NCBI GenBank assembly: GCA_015178975.1
Contig: WHVD01000191.1
Span: 82,080 to 146,079 of the forward strand
Direction of reading: 5' to 3'
Source of the DNA: Hysterangium stoloniferum
Lineage: Eukaryota > Basidiomycota > Agaricomycetes > Hysterangiales > Hysterangiaceae
Length of the DNA stretch: 64,000 nt
Under the pieces are notes generated by a model. That model searched no databases, was not told where the DNA came from, and was given only the letters and a program-made list of their open reading frames with translations. Positions 32,856 to 43,845 of this stretch are shown here, in pieces (positions within the stretch are counted from its first letter, which is position 1; each line of letters begins with the position of its first letter). A program made the position numbers and the translations under genes.

Positions 32856-33701
32856 TTACTCCATCCGGTAGTATCCGATCCAAGCCCCCAGAGTGTCCTT
32901 ACCCACGCTCGCCCCCGCTAAGCCATAGAGCGTTTTTATCCAATACGGCAACTCTATGCCCCCATCGCCATCCCTTGTTCCGGTGCTTTCTCCATCCGAG
33001 AAAAACAATTCTCCAATCTCGTTGCCTATCCCTCCCATCTCCTGTAACCCTTCGTCCTTTCTACTATCAATCGAGTCTTCGCGTCGCACGCAGTGTCTCA
33101 TATGTAGTCCTTCCAAATCAATGGGCTCGTCGACATTCAGGGGCGAAACATGGACAGGGGACACAGGACGCTCGAATACTGGCATCTTGAACCTAAGTAG
33201 ACTTGGGATGTTCTCAGACGCTATTAATAACCGCCCATCAGCCCTGTGCATCTTGCAACCAAACAGATAACACATACAAAACGCAAGCATCCCGTACTTG
33301 TCCTCCCCATCAAGCAGTTGCCGAATGAGCGCATCAAAATCTTCTTCCTTGTTTACAGCTGATTCAAATAGGTCGCCGTATGAGCTCTTATTGTCGCCTT
33401 CATCATCTTCATCTTCATCACCGACGTCTTCATCCTCCTCCTCATCTATATCCAGCCCTGGTTCATGCGCATGTAGCCAGTCCCATCCCGCCTGTTGCTC
33501 AGTCAATCGGGAAGGAAAAAACCTAGTGAGACTGAAAGGATCATTGTGCATTTCCCAGGGCGTCACGAACGGCGTCGGTACGCTGAGACTGTTCAGAGTC
33601 GTCTGCACGGTGCGTGATCTTGTGAGTCTCGCTGCATCCGGCCCTCCCCGCACCGTCAAGTCATCAAGGGATTTCGGTGCGGACTTGGATCGAGGAAGCA
33701 T
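32856..33701 (-). CDS. Unrecognised acidic protein, 281 residues
   Basis: A single-exon frame of 281 codons. I do not recognise a domain. Visible features: a basic N terminus (MLPRSKSAPKSLDDL), an Asp/Glu-only stretch at about residues 84-105, a conserved-looking hydrophobic block (YGMLAFCMCYLFGCKMHRADGR begins near residue 137, shown here in part) and a C-terminal GAWIGYYRME end. The intact length, codon use like its neighbours and position between two genes support a real gene. Location is probably cytosolic or nuclear, as no signal peptide or membrane segment is evident. It is divergent from the C2H2 gene, 934 bp apart. Confidence 0.6.
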   Translation of the reverse strand: MLPRSKSAPKSLDDLTVRGGPDAARLTRSRTVQTTLNSLSVPTPFVTPWEMHNDPFSLTRFFPSRLTEQQAGWDWLHAHEPGLDIDEEEDEDVGDEDEDDEGDNKSSYGDLFESAVNKEEDFDALIRQLLDGEDKYGMLAFCMCYLFGCKMHRADGRLLIASENIPSLLRFKMPVFERPVSPVHVSPLNVDEPIDLEGLHMRHCVRREDSIDSRKDEGLQEMGGIGNEIGELFFSDGESTGTRDGDGGIELPYWIKTLYGLAGASVGKDTLGAWIGYYRME

Positions 33702-34635
33702 TTAATTCGGGTGAGAGTCTTAAACTGTAGGAAGAAAGATGGTCCGCCAAACGGCTTATGTAACCAATTGTTGTTAAACATGCGACTAAATATCCCAACA
33801 AGAAACCAAGACGTCTTCTCATTGAAGCCAATTGGGGCATGTATGTTAAACCTAAATTTAAAACCCCAACTTGCTGTGCGAGCGATAGAGAATGGAAAAT
33901 CCTCACCTCAACTGAGACAACCAACTCATTAGTCTCACTATAGGCTCTAGGAAGTATTTAGAAAACCTACTTGGGTACTCTGCATGATCATGGGTTGATC
34001 CTATTCCTAGTAGTCAAACTGAGGCAGTTAGATCTATATATATACTCTATAAGGGGTAATTAGAGTTGTCACCCTGCACCTTCATCCCAGCGAAATCATT
34101 GCCACCATATATGCCCTATTTATTGTCTGTTCCTGGATCGCTGAATTATATGTCACGAACATTTCTCAATTCGTTATGGACCCGCCTCCTTCAACACCTC
34201 CCCTATGTTAGCGTCTATTGCATATACCGTTGAACAGTCCCTAATAAACGGTGATGACCTCCACAATTACATCATTTCTGCTTTCCTAGTACATTAACGG
34301 AAGTGAAATGATGCTAATAATTCACCCCGCCAGCCCTTCGATTTTTCGTCGCCTTCCTATCGGTCACGATCATGCCGCGGACAATTTATCCCTCCCCCGA
34401 CATTGCTACCGCGCTCGCCAAATGCCTAGATGTGAGCTGAAGTCCCCCAACTTCTTTGAGACACGATGTTGCTTTAAATCTCGCTTGTAGCCCCTTTCCT
34501 TGCCACTTCTCCTCTTTAGGCGAGTTCGCATTACATCGCGGAAATATCAAGAGTTCATTTCTGCAATATCAGCTGTAAGCAATAATTTTTCCTACTCCAT
34601 TTTTTCTACGATGCTGAGGAGGCGGGATGATGTAG
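33702..34635. promoter_or_regulatory. Divergent intergenic region (acidic protein / C2H2 gene)
   Basis: 934 bp between divergent start codons; both promoters lie here. Short ORFs (33711-33932, 34308-34490) have no recognisable product. Pyrimidine-rich tracts precede the C2H2 start, as is common in fungal promoters. Confidence 0.4.
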
Positions 34636-35844
34636 ATGGAGTCCCTTAGGCCAAGATTCCCCGACATAGGTCCTGTTCAGATTCCGTGTCCTCTAGACAG
34701 GTCTGTGTCTCTTGGATCGGAAGTCGGTCGTCCTTCTTCAGAACCTTGCGACGAAGACTTCCTTTCATTCCTTAAAAATTGGGTACCTCCTGCTTCCAAG
34801 ACCAGCAAGAGCAAGAGCAGTACCTACCAGAGCGGCGAAAACACCGATGATCTGTTCTCCACCATCGATAAGTATTCTTCCCTTTTGGACATCCTCACGA
34901 GAGAGCCTATCGGAAAGGAGACCTCCACCCCGACCCGCTGCCTGTCGCCTCTACCTGGTCTTCTAGATAGCCCCTTCATGGCCAGCAAGTACCATTTAGC
35001 CACCCCAGATGAATCAAACAATCCATTCAATTACAGCGCAACTCCCGAAGATCAAACCCGTTCGCCATTCACCGAATGCTCCGATTTATCTCAGTTCCAA
35101 TCCCACTCTATGCCATCCATGGGCTTATCCCCTCCTATAGAGTATGGAATTGCACCGTCTGAGGTTTGGCAGGACCCTTCCTCTGCTAAACGTACTCCAC
35201 AAACAACTGCTGACAATGGATCTTTGGCAATAATTCCTGATGAGCCCTGGGTGTCAGTATCTGGGTCCAGGCCAATGGTAAAGAAGTCCACACGTTCCAC
35301 AGCAAGAGCACCAGTTCTCGTCTCTGCGTCTCCTACGCCTCCTGGTTCACCTTCCCCCGGTCCTGGCCATGAGCCATCTACCGTAAAATGTCGTGGTCGA
35401 CCTGTCCCGACGTTTCATGATTTGAAGGCAATAGGACATGAAGAGAAACGCCCGTATATCTGCAGAGTCAAGAACTGCTATAAGTCCTTCAAGCGGAACG
35501 AGCATTGCATTAGGCATGCGAAGGACATGCATGGCCCTAAGCCGAGTGCGTGTAAATTTATCTGCCGTATGCCCTGTTATTGACTGGACGTTTGTTCGCG
35601 TACGTGAGTAGAACTTCTTTGTCCAGCGGTAGGATGCAACGTCGAGGTTAAGAGGAAAGATAACCTGTACCAGCACATGAGAACGCACCCGTTCGAGATG
35701 TTTCCTCCTGACACGAAGATGCCCCCTGCGTTGCCGAAGAAACGCAAGAAGGCACAGGGATATAAAGACAACAAGACACTTGACTCTGCAGGTGTGACGG
35801 TATCTAGGACCAGGCCCTCTCGTTCAAATCCGAATCAGACGTAA
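34636..35844 (+). CDS. C2H2 zinc-finger protein, two fingers
   Basis: Two exons (34636-35566 and 35627-35844) give 382 residues. Residues 1-250 are Ser/Pro/Thr-rich and disordered-looking. The first finger is CX4C..HX4H (YICRVKNC...HAKDMH). The second is completed only by splicing: the donor at 35567 (GTATGC) joins FIC to PVGCNVEVKRKDNLYQHMRTH, which restores the first cysteine (CX3C..HX3H). A basic PKKRKKAQGYK stretch follows, a likely nuclear signal. A sequence-specific DNA-binding regulator is the natural reading; targets are unknown. The alternative donor 23 nt upstream would lose the cysteine, which decided the model. Confidence 0.8.
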
Positions 35845-38569
35845 AGACGTGAATGTGAGTATGCGAACGTGTTGAAAGCGCGCTTTTGGCCGGGTAGCCA
35901 GATGGACATACGTTTTGTTTGTGTTTCAAATTTTTTCCGTTTGCTTTGATTTTTCTCTCTACTCTGAATCTCCCCCCAGGGCTGTTCGTCTTGCCTAATC
36001 CCCCCCCCCCTCCCCCTTAGTTTCCTCGGACATTGAGATGAACTTGAATGTCGGACAATTCCGTATAATAATCATTATCAGATCGTTACCCTTTTAATTC
36101 CACCGTTTGTGCTTGGCTGGGCTTGCTTAGTTTCGTACCATCAAGTCTTGTCCCAACTTGTTACTGTTTGACTTGCTTTAATCGCCTAACTATAGCTAAT
36201 CAGACGTCAGTTCTTATCCCTTTGTCAGACGAATAGCAATGAAACGTCTTAAAGCCCGAGCTTGACATCCACTATCTGACTAAAGATGAACTGAACACTG
36301 GAAAATATATAGATCGTAATTGGTTAGACGGCAAGTTTTGTGTAATGAGGCAATCTAACCCACGGTGACCCAAACGTTAACCCAGGGCATTATATCAACT
36401 CTCTCAGCATTAACACTTTCTCGACTGCAACATCCTCAAAGTCAGAATAATATGGATTCATGATGGAGACGATACAAATTCGATCCTTGATCACTGGCAG
36501 GATATTTTTACCCGTAAATTATCCTCCCGGTCGTGAAAGAATATCGGAAAAACATGAAAGGTTGAAACGGCTCGGATATACAGACACCATCTGATAGAAG
36601 GCAGTTGATAGGCTTTAATCGTCATCAATAATCTAAAAGAAAACCTTCACTGCTGATAAATCGCAGAGGCCTCGACATGAATCTGAAGTAGACTCGCCTT
36701 CATGTAGCTGAAATTCAAATTGGCTGCCTTCATTAGTGATGATGCCGAGTTTCAAAAGGTGAGGTTCCGAGTGAGCCGTGATTCCTAAGCTAGGAGTCTC
36801 GTCGGATTCGTTGGCCAATCTCGCCAAAGAATAATAAAAAAAGTCGCAGTCGAGACCGCAAACGCCCCAAGCAAGCGAGCCGATTTCACGAAGTTGATCC
36901 ACCGACACAAGAACTAATTATCTGTTGACCAATCTACGGCTGTGTGCTGAACTGCCACGTAGCAACGCCTTGGGGAATCCCCCATTCTTTACAGCATCTT
37001 TCTAACGCCCCTAATTGTGAGAAGAAGTTCCACAATGACTGGCTCAAGATGTTAGGAGCCCTCAAAGAAATCGAGCTCGGACAGTCGATCGCCAGTGTCC
37101 ATAAAACGCCACTACTATGCATCGCATGCAAAGCATACTATACGTAACGAGAAGTGTCGCCACGAGACCAACTCCCCCCCCCCAAGACGATAAGCACTGC
37201 GACAACCTGTCCAAAAGTTGAGCAGTCAGAGGATACAGAGGTAGTGCAGGTAGAGGGGTGGGACGCAGCCGAGGAAGGGCCAGGGTATATGGCGTCGCGA
37301 GAGGCAATCTTACGAGTGAATAGATATCTCTTGATAATGTATTCCCAAATAGCAAAAACCACGAAAGTGAAGATAACAGTTACCACGGCTGACACGGATG
37401 ATCTATGACTCTAACTCAAACCCTGGACTCACCACCACACTGACTGAACCTAGATGGCAAAGAGGATGTGCCGGACGTGCTGGGTTATTGGTTTAGTACC
37501 TGAGTTTAGTGCAGTCGTTACTGCCCTCATGCAGTGAGCGGAATCATTGCCGTCAAAAATATTTCCCCAGCGCTGAAGAGCCATTTGAAAACTCAGAGAA
37601 ACACTGATAACCAGGTTGCACTCAAGGCAAGAGTGGTTTCTCGAGGTCCAAAACGGCCCATTATAGGATATCGGTACAATGAGGAAGGTCGCATTGCATG
37701 TTATTGCCCAACGTCACAACCTGCAGATTCTTCTGCGTACCACTGGAGAAGCCTTTAATAGTGCAGTGAAGTTTCTCGCACAGACTAGGAGTTGCGAGTA
37801 GGGGGCTCATGTGTTGTCTAGAATGTTAGGAGGATGCGTACTACGAGTACGTGATACTCCGAGGTTCACTTCAACGCTAACATATCGGACGAGTTCCGTG
37901 TGGACGCATTCGGATTTGTTTTTGTTTGGGGTTGGTGAGCATGGGTCTGCTATGGTGTGTTGTAATTCATAATACGTGCAAACCATTGAGGACGCATGCG
38001 GTGTTGTTGTGCTTCTTGCGGTTATATATTGTGTTAACATGTGGTACATTTGGAGTTACCCCATTTATCCGCAGTTTAGTAGATTTAAACAGCCGTAAAT
38101 AGTATAGAAAAAATAGAGAGGAAAATTTAGTTTTCTCCCCCACGAAAATCCGCCATATATTTTCAACATGCCTAACGGACGACCCCCAAAAGGGTCCCAA
38201 TAAATAGTGGTAAGGCGCACGCTCTAAAACACGTCATCTTGTGCGCGATATCTTGACAACCACTGCTCTAACTTATTAGAAATTTTAGACAGTAACTCTA
38301 ATATATGTAATGGGTCACTATTACTAACAATAAAAAACCTCTAAAAGCTCTTGCCTAAATTGTGAAATGAAGAAAGCAAATATTCTCAACTTTAATGCTT
38401 CAATTGTGTCTTATATGAGATATCTAGAGTATGCAAGCTTTGTCTGAGCTATTAGAACTCCCAGGAGGTGCAACAGAGGGTGGTACCTTATGCCAAATAC
38501 CAACATATTCTCCCTACACTTTTGGGGTCTCAGAGAGGCACATAAATGCTTCGGGGTGCTAAAATAAAG
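35845..38569. other. 2.7-kb region with only weak small ORFs
   Basis: Gene-like composition (CpG present) but no recognised family. Candidates are a 91-codon minus ORF (36633-36908, beginning MSVDQLREIGSLAWGV) and an 85-codon minus ORF (37138-37395) with one hydrophobic N-terminal segment (VVTVIFTFVVFAIWEYII). A 74-codon plus ORF (37534-37758) is also present. None has supporting features beyond openness. The rest is intergenic. Confidence 0.3.
36633..36908 (-). CDS. Possible small protein, 91 residues
   Basis: Open frame beginning MSVDQLREIGSLAWGVCGLD. No domain recognised. It could be the last exon of a longer gene running in from 37.4 kb, but I could not join the frames convincingly. Confidence 0.25.
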   Translation of the reverse strand: MSVDQLREIGSLAWGVCGLDCDFFYYSLARLANESDETPSLGITAHSEPHLLKLGIITNEGSQFEFQLHEGESTSDSCRGLCDLSAVKVFF

Positions 38570-38616
38570 CTGTAAAATTCGAGAAAATTCCTTACTAGAA
38601 CATGTTGGTTATCTAC

Positions 38617-39955
38617 TGTTAAGTTCTGAACAAAGATATAAACTCTGAGGAAGTCCCACAGAGTGTTTCCGGTAATTATTCCAAACACGCACTTTCTTCC
38701 GTGAAATGTCCCACAGGAGTCCCCGGGTAATAGGTCCAGGGAAAGTTCCAGGGATATTAGTATAGGAACATGGTATCAGAATAATTACCAGAAAGTATGG
38801 TGGCGGCTGAGATGAACTTGGCTTCAGCTTATAGGCTGTGCCTTCATACACTCATTCAGGTGTCCATATTTCGAGCTGACAGAATGCATACAGGAAGATG
38901 TAGATTCCAGAGTTCCCGTGGGAGTTCCAGGAATTGAGCATGCAGATAGACAAGAGGACTAGAGACTGGATCAGGGGTGTAACTTGTTCGAGGGTCAAAC
39001 TTGTTCGAGGGTCAAACTTGTTCGAGGGTCAAACTTGTTCGAGGGTCAAACTTGTTCGAGGGTCAAACTTGTTCGAGGGTCAAACTTGTTCGAGGGTCAA
39101 ACTTGTTCGAGGGTCAAACTTGTTCGAGGGTCAAACTTGTTCGAGGGTCAAACTTGTTCGAGGGTCAAACTTGTTCGAGGGTCAAACTTGTTCGAGGGTC
39201 AAACTTGTTCGAGGGTCAAACTTGTTCGAGGGTCAAACTTGTTCGAGGGTCAAACTTGTTCGAGGGTCAAACTTGTTCGAGGGTCAAACTTGTTCGAGGG
39301 TCAAACTTGTTCGAGGGTCAAACTTGTTCGAGGGTCAAACTTGTTCGAGGGTCAAACTTGTTCGAGGGTCAAACTTGTTCGAGGGTCAAACTTGTTCGAG
39401 GGTCAAACTTGTTCGAGGGTCAAACTTGTTCGAGGGTCAAACTTGTTCGAGGGTCAAACTTGTTCAAAGATTGAAACTGGATTCTAAGTACATGAATGTA
39501 GCAGACTTATATAGACTTTGAAATGTAATAATACCAAATCTGGTATTAATGAGGGGCAGAACTATTAAACATAAAACGAAACAAGTAAATACTAAACTGG
39601 GAATTAGGGATGGAATGGAATGGGAGTGGAGAATGAATTATGACAGGTCATTAGACCATAACGGGAATGGGGCTCTGTTAGAGGGGTTCCGGGGAGTCCA
39701 GTCAGGATCCAGTGACTGGTCCATAAGATACAGAGAGTCGGGTGTATATAGGGCAGAGTCCGGGTCCTGGCAGGTTGTCTGGTAGTGGGTATAGAGAGTT
39801 GGGTACAGATAGGGTGGGGTGCATACAGAGAGTCAGGCATAAACAAGTTGACGTGCAGGCTCTGGTGGGAACTCCGGTTGTAACTATACAATATAGAGGG
39901 TCAGGAGCATGTAGGATGGGGGCCCAGAGGCTGGCGGGTTTTCCAGTTCCTGACA
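38617..39955 (-). repeat. Solo LTR, family D, carrying a minisatellite
   Basis: Starts TGTTAAGTTCTG, ends TTCCTGACA, and is flanked by perfect TCTAC duplications (38612-38616, 39956-39960) in the left arm of the Tc1 element. The core CTTGGCTTCAGCTTATAG lies near 38819. Its 1339 bp include the 486-bp minisatellite; without that it has the usual size of the family. Confidence 0.9.
38981..39466. repeat. Perfect 17-bp minisatellite, about 28.5 copies
   Basis: The unit AACTTGTTCGAGGGTCA repeats head to tail without a single change in the printed sequence until the degenerate last copy (TTGTTCAAAG). Because 17 is not divisible by 3, all three plus frames read the same 17-residue periodic peptide, giving three overlapping false ORFs. 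Confidence 0.97.
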
Positions 39956-40069
39956 TCTACCAACTTAAGAAATCATGTGATTCCAATCAAAACTCATTGC
40001 TCAATAAATCAAACAAAATAATCACTCATTGGGGCAATTTTTTGACCCTCTATTATTTTACAATCTAAT

Positions 40070-41620
40070 ACTTTGTATGACCCCCCTTTGCTTTTAAAAC
40101 TACCTGTATCCTCCTAGGCATGCTTTCTATTAGCTTCTGGCATATCTCTGGTGGTAATTCAGTCCACTCCTTTGCCACCCTGTCTCATAATTCATGTACT
40201 CCTTTGGGTGGTATGTCATATTGTTGGAGTTTGGCCTTGAGGTGTTAGGAGGATAACCCAAAACTTTAAAAGTTATTTATCCACTAAAGTGTATATATTT
40301 TTATTGTTTGTTGTAAAATTAATATTTAAGCAAATTTAGTCTATCAGATGACATTCTGGAGAATAAGGAAATATTAATATTTATCTTGTATCTAAAAAAA
40401 GTTAGTCAAACAAACATATATAGATTATCCTTTTGGGGATAAATTCCACAACATGGATTGGTTGGCCAGATAGTTCTGGTTAACTTTCTAAACCAAATAA
40501 ATTTAAATTATATGAACTATATTTGAAAGTTTGCATAATATACAAGAGAATGCATTTCATCCCAAATATTAAGTCATAACCCAAATAATTTTGGTTAACT
40601 ATAATGTTTGTGGACATTTTAAAAGTCACAGAGATACTAGAGAATGCATTTTATCCCAAAGATTAGGTAACAACCCAGATAATCTTGTATAACCATGACA
40701 TTTCTGCATATTTTAAAAGAGCATACAAGTCTTAAAGATCAAATTTTGGGGTAATGAAATATAAACCCCTAAAACATGTAGTCATAGCCAGAGGAAGTAG
40801 TCTCACTTAAAAATATGAGTAGTTTTTCATAACATTTTGTATATTCAATGAATTGTGACTATCCTCCTTACCAGAGGTGTTCAATGGGATTTAGATCAGG
40901 GGATTGGGCAGGCCACTTCATGGGAATGATGTTATTGTCAGATAACCACTGGTCTGCCTTTTTTGAGGTATGTTTTGGATCATTGCCCTGTTGGAAGTAC
41001 CACTTATCCTCAGCCATCTCCAAACTTTCAATGCTCCTCCTCCATTCCCTCCTCCAAAATCTCATAATACTGCACTGCATCCATGTTCTCCTGCACCTCT
41101 ATCAGCTTCCTCACCCTATTCCAGCCCATACACCCCCAAACCATCAAGTTATTGCCCCCTCCATGTTTGACAGTTGGTATGGTGGTCCTGTCTGATACTG
41201 GTTCCCCTTGTTGCTTCCAAACATATACCTTCCCATCTGACCCAATCCTATTGATTTTTGTCTCATCAGTCCACAACACCCTCTTCCAGTCCTCCATAGT
41301 CCAATTTTCATAGTATTGGGCAAACTTTAGATGTTGCTGATGATGAGACCCCTTGAGCATAGGGACTTTCTTCTTTGTTGCTGACATAAAGCCAGCTTCC
41401 TTCAACACATTCCTAACAGTCTGAGGAGTGACAGAGGTAGATATAATGGAATTTATAAATTGGGTGGCTTGGACAGCATTGTCAAGCTTCCCAGAGCTGA
41501 TTTGATGGATAATTGACTGTTTATCATAAGGGGAAAGCTTGGGAGAATGGCCACCAGGATGATTTTCCTTATCCCCCTCTACCTGATCCTGCCAATAGTA
41601 CCCTTCCCCAGACCAGTCCT
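40070..41620 (-). pseudogene. Tc1-type DDE transposase, disrupted
   Basis: Minus-strand reading gives a helix-turn-helix region (LSPYDKQSII, SGKLDNAVQATQ), then catalytic LWTDETKINRIGSDG (first Asp), NDPKHTSK (second Asp) and SPDLNPIEHL (Glu), a DD34E-type set. The hAT-like MITE at 40247-40873 splits the protein right after IEHL; the C-terminal part (PPKGVHEL, LPPEICQKLIESMPRRIQ) resumes at 40246. In that part a TGA replaces the Trp expected after HEL. The element cannot make its own transposase. Confidence 0.85.
40247..40873. mobile_element. hAT-like MITE (8-bp duplication) in Tc1 transposase
   Basis: 627 bp of AT-rich, non-coding DNA is bounded by the 8-bp direct repeat GAGGTGTT (40239-40246, 40874-40881). 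Ends carry short inverted repeats (AGGAGGATA / TATCCTCCT). Inside, a ~90-bp unit beginning AGAGAATGCATTT recurs (about 40545 and 40635). An 8-bp duplication points to hAT-type mobilisation; the terminal sequence is not a typical hAT end, so class is tentative. Confidence 0.65.
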
Positions 41621-42379
41621 AGCTTGAATTTAATACCCCTCATTGAGGAAAAAAACAACAGAAGAATGCTTTTCTGCAGAGATGGATTTCATAGTGGTGG
41701 TAAGGAGTCAAGGAGATGAATGAACAAAGTTCAACATGCCAAATTGATACAAATAAGGTCACATGACATGTTGATGATTCACATGACCCACTCCTACCTT
41801 ATACTGGTGTGTAACATTGAAAATCAGAGAAAATAATAGAGGGTCAAAAAACTGCCCCAATGAGTGATTATTTTGTTTGATTTATTGAGCAATGAGTTTT
41901 GATTGGAATCACATGATTTCTTAGGTTGGTAGATAGCCAACATGTTCTAGTATATCATGTGAATTTTTCAGAAATTTTGCTGATGTCATTCCTTCACACA
42001 ATATCAATCTTTCTAAAATGCACAAATATTGGGGCAGTTTTTTGACCCACTGTACTTAAGTAAACAGAAGCACAGGTCTGAAAATAGAGATTTGATATTA
42101 ACAGAACAAAGGAAATCAGGAAAACAGAAAAGGAAATTAAGAAAAGGAATACAAGACAACAGAAAAAAGATAAATATTCTGAGGTAACAAATGATATGGT
42201 GAAGTGATGCAAGGAATAATGGAATGCCATTGAAACAGACCTGAGATAGAATGGTGGTAAGATCTAAGCAAGGGGGGCAAAAGGGGATGATTTTGGAGGT
42301 CTGAAAATGGTGAATCATACTAATTGGGAGGTCCAATTCTATAAGGCAAAGTGGAGCTTGGCTTCAATATGTTAGGGTG

Positions 42380-43099
42380 TGTTAAGAACTGAAAACTGAC
42401 TAATGTCGGTGGCCGACAGGGACCGATCGGAAGGACTTGGCTTCAGCTTATGTGCTGCGCCCTCGCAAATATCCGTAGGATGTCCTTAAATTTCGGGCGG
42501 GCGAAGACCAATCCTAGTGAGTACCTTTCGGCATGATACCGATCGGAATCGAAGGACAAGTCGAGCGTCGGGCCTAGGGGTCGGGGCCGGGAGTGGGCGA
42601 GCGCACGCGAAGGCGGATGGGGGGATTCTTAGTATGAGACTGATACAGGCGTATGAGGGTATTCTGAGTCGATATTCTGATTGCCTAGTAACTACAACTA
42701 CAGCGGGTTCATATACAAGTAACAGGCGTCTGGAAAATACTAATGGGGAGAAGGGCGGAACACGGTATTAACAATAAGCTTGACTAGGAACGGGAAGTTT
42801 ATGATTAGTTCGGAGGCCGATGATAACCGAGAGCGGGATTACGATAAAAGGAAATAGTTCAAGGACTACAAATATAGATAGACATATGTGAAACATAAGA
42901 TTGAACGGATCAACATAATAAAGGGGACGTATCAAAGTTTGACCAGACAATACGAGTTGTTTTGACGTGGGCGTAAACAGAGTTTGATCTTCGCGAAAAC
43001 ATTCGTCAGCTTCGGGGCCGATGGTTTCCAAGAGGATGACTTGTCGTTGACAAGTGGCGATAACCTCGGGACCGATAGGGTTGCGACACGGTCGTAACA
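42380..43099 (-). repeat. Solo LTR, family B, with GGGTG duplication
   Basis: 720 bp, TGTTAAGAACTG...GGTCGTAACA, with perfect GGGTG duplications (42375-42379, 43100-43104). It is nearly identical to the LTR of the young element at 59491 and still CpG-rich, so the insertion is recent. The core CTTGGCTTCAGCTTATG is near 42434; the transcript-start 11-mer (here ATATTCTGATT) is present. Confidence 0.92.
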
Positions 43100-43130
43100 G
43101 GGTGCTCCAGTATTTCAAACAGAGCAGATA

Positions 43131-43217
43131 CAGTCGACTCCCTCATAACCCATACTCCCTCATAACACATACTTCTGGGCCTATCCCAAGGGGTATGTGT
43201 TATGAGAGAGTCGACTG
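43131..43217. mobile_element. 87-bp mariner/pogo-type MITE
   Basis: Inverted ends CAGTCGACTC...GAGTCGACTG continue inward (CTCATAACACATAC with GTATGTGTTATGAG) around a short loop. TA is duplicated on both sides (43129-43130, 43218-43219), and removing it restores the family A LTR sequence AGCAGATAGTACAATAAAG. It has no coding capacity. Confidence 0.85.
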
Positions 43218-43845
43218 TAGTACAATAAAGACTAAAGACAACACTTAGCTCAATTGACCAGAGGGCCAAAAATACTAAGAGTTGTAGAATAAAGAGTATT
43301 AAAAAAATGTAAAAAAAACTTAGACAAAAAAAAATTTCAAGTTGAGTTTGAAACTACTGTAAAGAACTGTAGCATACATGAGAAAGACTTTATACTAAGT
43401 GTAACAGATGATCAGAAGGCTGATTAGAGAAGTGAGAGGTCATGACAGGTCAAAAGAAGAAGTATGGGAAGGAACAAGGAACAAACTAGAACTAAATGCA
43501 ATGTAACAAAGTATTCTAAAAGGTATGAGGTGGCAAATAACATTTATACATATGTATGTAGAATGGAGGTGGAACAGAATGACTAAAGGGGTAATCTACA
43601 ACAAAACAGGTTTTAGGGTGCTGAGGCAGTGGTACCATGTTCCAGGGCTCTGATGTCAGGGTGCCAGAGGGTAACAAGGGTAAGAACGAGTTGTGGGGAA
43701 TAAAGGAACAATATTGCTTTTCTTGCAGGGTAAGTTTGCCACTATGCCCAAGTTTACCCATGAGGTCAGATTTTGTTAGAGGTTGTTGTTTTCCTGGCTG
43801 TTGACCTTCATATTATTATTTCCTGAAAATTTGTTATTAGAAGGC

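Larger units (their letters stand above)
38570..42052 (-). mobile_element. Tc1/mariner-type transposon, nested with LTR and MITE
   Basis: The right end reads inward from TA at 42053 as CAGTGGGTCAAAAAACTGCC, a Tc1-type terminus. A ~90-bp subterminal inverted repeat is shared by the left (about 39961-40060) and right (about 41830-41950) sides, including CTCATTGCTCAATAAATC. The left flank is split by the solo LTR at 38617-39955: the sequence GAACATGTTGG.TATCTAC ends at 38616 and resumes at 39956, matching the right arm. The outermost left ~90 bp are diverged or lost. Removing LTR and MITE leaves roughly 1.5 kb, right for Tc1. Confidence 0.8.
42249..43720 (-). repeat. LTR family A copy with nested LTR and MITE
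   Basis: GGTAAGATCTAAGCAAGGGG at the left and the GGTATGAGGTGGCAAATAAC block at the right match family A. It is split by a family B solo LTR (42380-43099) and an 87-bp MITE (43131-43217). Its ends are worn. Confidence 0.6.

Noticed and set aside
38981-39466. CRISPR-like array
   Set aside because: The 17-bp units are contiguous with no spacers, and the genome is eukaryotic.
38934-39521. ORFs of 157-195 codons encoding a 17-residue repeat protein
   Set aside because: They come only from the 17-bp minisatellite, which reads open in all three frames; no start context or non-repeat domain supports them.
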